Positions 62,442-64,000 of a stretch of DNA of 64,000 nt are shown here, piece after piece. This DNA is from Streptomyces toxytricini (lineage in GTDB: Bacteria; Actinomycetota; Actinomycetes; Streptomycetales; Streptomycetaceae), in the NCBI RefSeq assembly GCF_014649915.1, contig NZ_BMTY01000008.1, forward strand, positions 58,301 to 122,300, in the 5' to 3' direction. A model generated the notes under the pieces. That model made no database searches and was not told the DNA's origin. It saw nothing but the letters and a program-made list of their open reading frames with translations. The translations under genes and the position numbers were made by a program. How positions within the stretch are numbered: position 1 is the first letter of the stretch; each line of letters opens with the position of its first letter.

Positions 62442-63946
62442 TGCGGACCTTCGTCGACGACATCGCCGGTCACGCCCTGCGCGACCCGGGCCGGATCGCC
62501 GTCACCACTCCGTCCGGTGACCTCACGTACGGACGGCTCGCCGCACGGATCGAGGAGCTGGCCGCGCTGCTGCGGGCGCGGGGTGCCCGGCCGGAGACGG
62601 TCTGCGCGGTGGCCGTGGAGCGCGGCGCGGACGCCGTGGCCGCGCCGGCCGCCGTCCTGCGGGCGGGGGCGGCGTTCCTGGGCCTGGACCCGGAGCAGCC
62701 GCCGGCGCGGCTCGCCGCGCTCTCCCGCAGCGGCGGCGCCGAACTGCTGGTCACCACCCGGGATCTGGCCGGGCGGCTCGGCGGCCTGCCGGTGCCCGGC
62801 CCGCCGGTCCTGCTGGACGATCCGGACGCGGGGCTCACTGCCGACGCACCGCCGGCACCCGTCGGGGAGCGGTCTCTGGCGTACGTCAGCCACACCTCCG
62901 GCAGCACCGGCGAGCCCTCCGCCGTCCTGGTCGAGCACCGGGGCATGGACAACTACCTCCGGTTCGTCGTCCGCGACTACGGCCTCGCTCCCGACACGGT
63001 CGCCCTGCAGACCGCGCCGCTCGGCTACGACGCCTCCCTGCGCGACACGTTCGCCCCGCTGCTGGCGGGCGGCCGCCTGGTGGTGCTGCCGCGGTCCGCG
63101 CTGCTGCGGCCGGATGAGTTCGGCGCCGCCGTGCGCCGGTACGGGGTGACGGCGCTGCTCAGCACCACCCCGTCCTTCCTGTCCTTCCTCGCCGGACAGC
63201 CGGACGCGGCGGGCCTGCTGGACGGCGTACGGCTGGTGGTGTCCAGCGGCGAGTCGCTGCGGCCGTTCCTCGCCGCGGGCGGCCGGTCCCTCGTGCGGGG
63301 CGCGCTGGTGAACCAGTACGGGCCCACCGAGTGCACCATGACCTCGACCCGCCACGCCGTCCCGGCCGTCCCCGACACCGTCGCCGACGTGGTCGGCACG
63401 CCGATCGAGGGCGTGCTCGTACGGCTCCTGGACGCCGGCATGCGCCCGGTGGCCGACGGGGCCGTCGGCGAGGTGTTCATCGGCGGCGCCGGCGTGGCCC
63501 GCGGCTACCGCGGGCAGCCGGCGCGGACGGCGGAGCGGTTCGTGCCCGACCCGCTCGGCCCGCCCGGCGCCCGCCTGTACCGTACGGGCGACCTGGCGGT
63601 CCGCGGCCCGGCCGGGCTGGAGTTCCACGGCCGCGCCGACCGGCAGGTCAAGATCCGCGGCTACCGCGTCGACCCCGCGGAGGTCGAGGGGGTGCTGCTG
63701 GCCCACCCGGGGGTGACCGGGGCGGTCGTCACCTCCGACACGGACGCGCAGGGCCGGGTCTTCCTCGTCGCGCACGTCACGGGTGATCTGGCGGGCGTAC
63801 CGGACGGGGCGCTGCGCGCCCACCTGGCGGCCGTGCTGCCGCCGCACCTGATGCCCCGCCGGTTCGCGCGCCTGGACGAGCTGCCGACGACGCGCGGCGG
63901 GAAGGCCGACCGGCGGGCCCTGGCGCAGTCCGGGGGCCGGCCGTGA
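62441..63946 (+). CDS. Stand-alone NRPS adenylation-domain enzyme
   Basis: A 501 residue adenylation enzyme that activates an amino (or aryl) acid as AMP ester. Core motifs are A3 HTSGSTGEPSAVLVEH near residue 152, A4 YDASLRDTF near 192, A5 NQYGPTECT near 291, A7 YRTGDLAVRG near 381, A8 GRADRQVKIRGYRVDPAEVE near 397, and A10 Lys in TTRGGKADRRAL. The A3 Lys is replaced by Ser (GEPSAV), unusual but seen in some A domains. No carrier or condensation domain is fused. The YDAS motif indicates an alpha-amino acid substrate. It is coupled to the LanB-like gene (TGATG) and probably needs the MbtH-like protein. Confidence 0.92.
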   Translation: MRTFVDDIAGHALRDPGRIAVTTPSGDLTYGRLAARIEELAALLRARGARPETVCAVAVERGADAVAAPAAVLRAGAAFLGLDPEQPPARLAALSRSGGAELLVTTRDLAGRLGGLPVPGPPVLLDDPDAGLTADAPPAPVGERSLAYVSHTSGSTGEPSAVLVEHRGMDNYLRFVVRDYGLAPDTVALQTAPLGYDASLRDTFAPLLAGGRLVVLPRSALLRPDEFGAAVRRYGVTALLSTTPSFLSFLAGQPDAAGLLDGVRLVVSSGESLRPFLAAGGRSLVRGALVNQYGPTECTMTSTRHAVPAVPDTVADVVGTPIEGVLVRLLDAGMRPVADGAVGEVFIGGAGVARGYRGQPARTAERFVPDPLGPPGARLYRTGDLAVRGPAGLEFHGRADRQVKIRGYRVDPAEVEGVLLAHPGVTGAVVTSDTDAQGRVFLVAHVTGDLAGVPDGALRAHLAAVLPPHLMPRRFARLDELPTTRGGKADRRALAQSGGRP

Positions 63947-64000
63947 CCACCGCGCCGGCGGGCCGGCCCGGCGTTCTGTCCGCGCTCCCCGGGCCCGGCG
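63943..64000 (+). CDS. Start of a further cluster gene, truncated by window end
   Basis: GTG at 63943 overlaps the adenylation gene stop (GTGA) and opens a frame reading TTAPAGRPGVLSALPGPG to the window edge. Only 19 codons are present, so the product cannot be named. The coupling indicates the cluster continues to the right. Confidence 0.6.
   Translation, partial: MTTAPAGRPGVLSALPGPG

Overview
The window is chromosomal DNA of a Streptomyces or very close relative. GC content is very high and third codon positions are almost always G or C. Many starts are GTG, with some TTG, and genes are packed with 1 to 14 base overlaps. Recognisable Streptomyces blocks are present: the sulfate-assimilation operon, treY/treZ/glgX, a DUF1707-FHA protein and a SAV_2148-type HEPN protein. 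I see no phage, insertion sequence or CRISPR array.

Layout. 0-3 kb: rsgA (minus) with two small upstream ORFs, then an MFS exporter. 3.3-9 kb: a tight six-gene plus-strand operon that looks like a small biosynthetic cluster. It encodes a PLP threonine-aldolase-like lyase, a free-standing condensation-domain protein, an AurF-like diiron N-oxygenase, a carrier protein, a seryl-tRNA-synthetase-like amino acid:carrier-protein ligase, and an agmatine-deiminase-like protein lacking one expected Asp. 9.3-13 kb: a YihY/BrkB membrane protein, a GAF-domain regulator and a GNAT acetyltransferase. 13-22.8 kb: assimilatory sulfur metabolism, with a leader peptide, sulfite reductase, a double-CxxC small protein, cysH, cysC, cysD, cysN, a sulfonate-type ABC importer and a sirohydrochlorin chelatase. 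Sulfate or sulfonates enter and are activated and reduced to sulfide; the chelatase serves the siroheme cofactor of the reductase. Just after it lies an odd tRNA-like RNA with an expanded centre.

23-31 kb is a mixed housekeeping and accessory stretch: ketopantoate reductase, DNA/RNA endonuclease, DUF1697 protein, macrolide-type glycosyltransferase with an operator-like promoter, APH-like kinase, SUKH protein, DnaQ-type exonuclease and HEPN protein. 31-42 kb holds alpha-glucan and trehalose genes: glgX debrancher, treY and treZ, interleaved with an MFS transporter, an M14-type carboxypeptidase, a GNAT protein and an FHA protein. 42-53 kb: LysR regulator divergent from a CTP-synthase-like amidotransferase, tRNA-His with a strong terminator, an alpha/beta hydrolase, and a MacB/FtsX-type ABC system with two large permeases and two ATPases, one ending in an AbrB-like domain.

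53-64 kb is accessory metabolism. First comes an OleA/OleC/OleD-like set (beta-lactone or olefin type) with a GT2 glycosyltransferase and an unusual P450, but no OleB. Then comes an MbtH-like protein divergent from a LanB-like (tRNA-dependent glutamylation-type) protein and a stand-alone NRPS adenylation enzyme; this last cluster runs off the end of the window.

The best candidates for an undescribed system are the 3.3-9 kb carrier-protein/N-oxygenase operon and the LanB-like plus adenylation-domain cluster at the right edge. All functions are inferred from reading the sequence; no database search was run.
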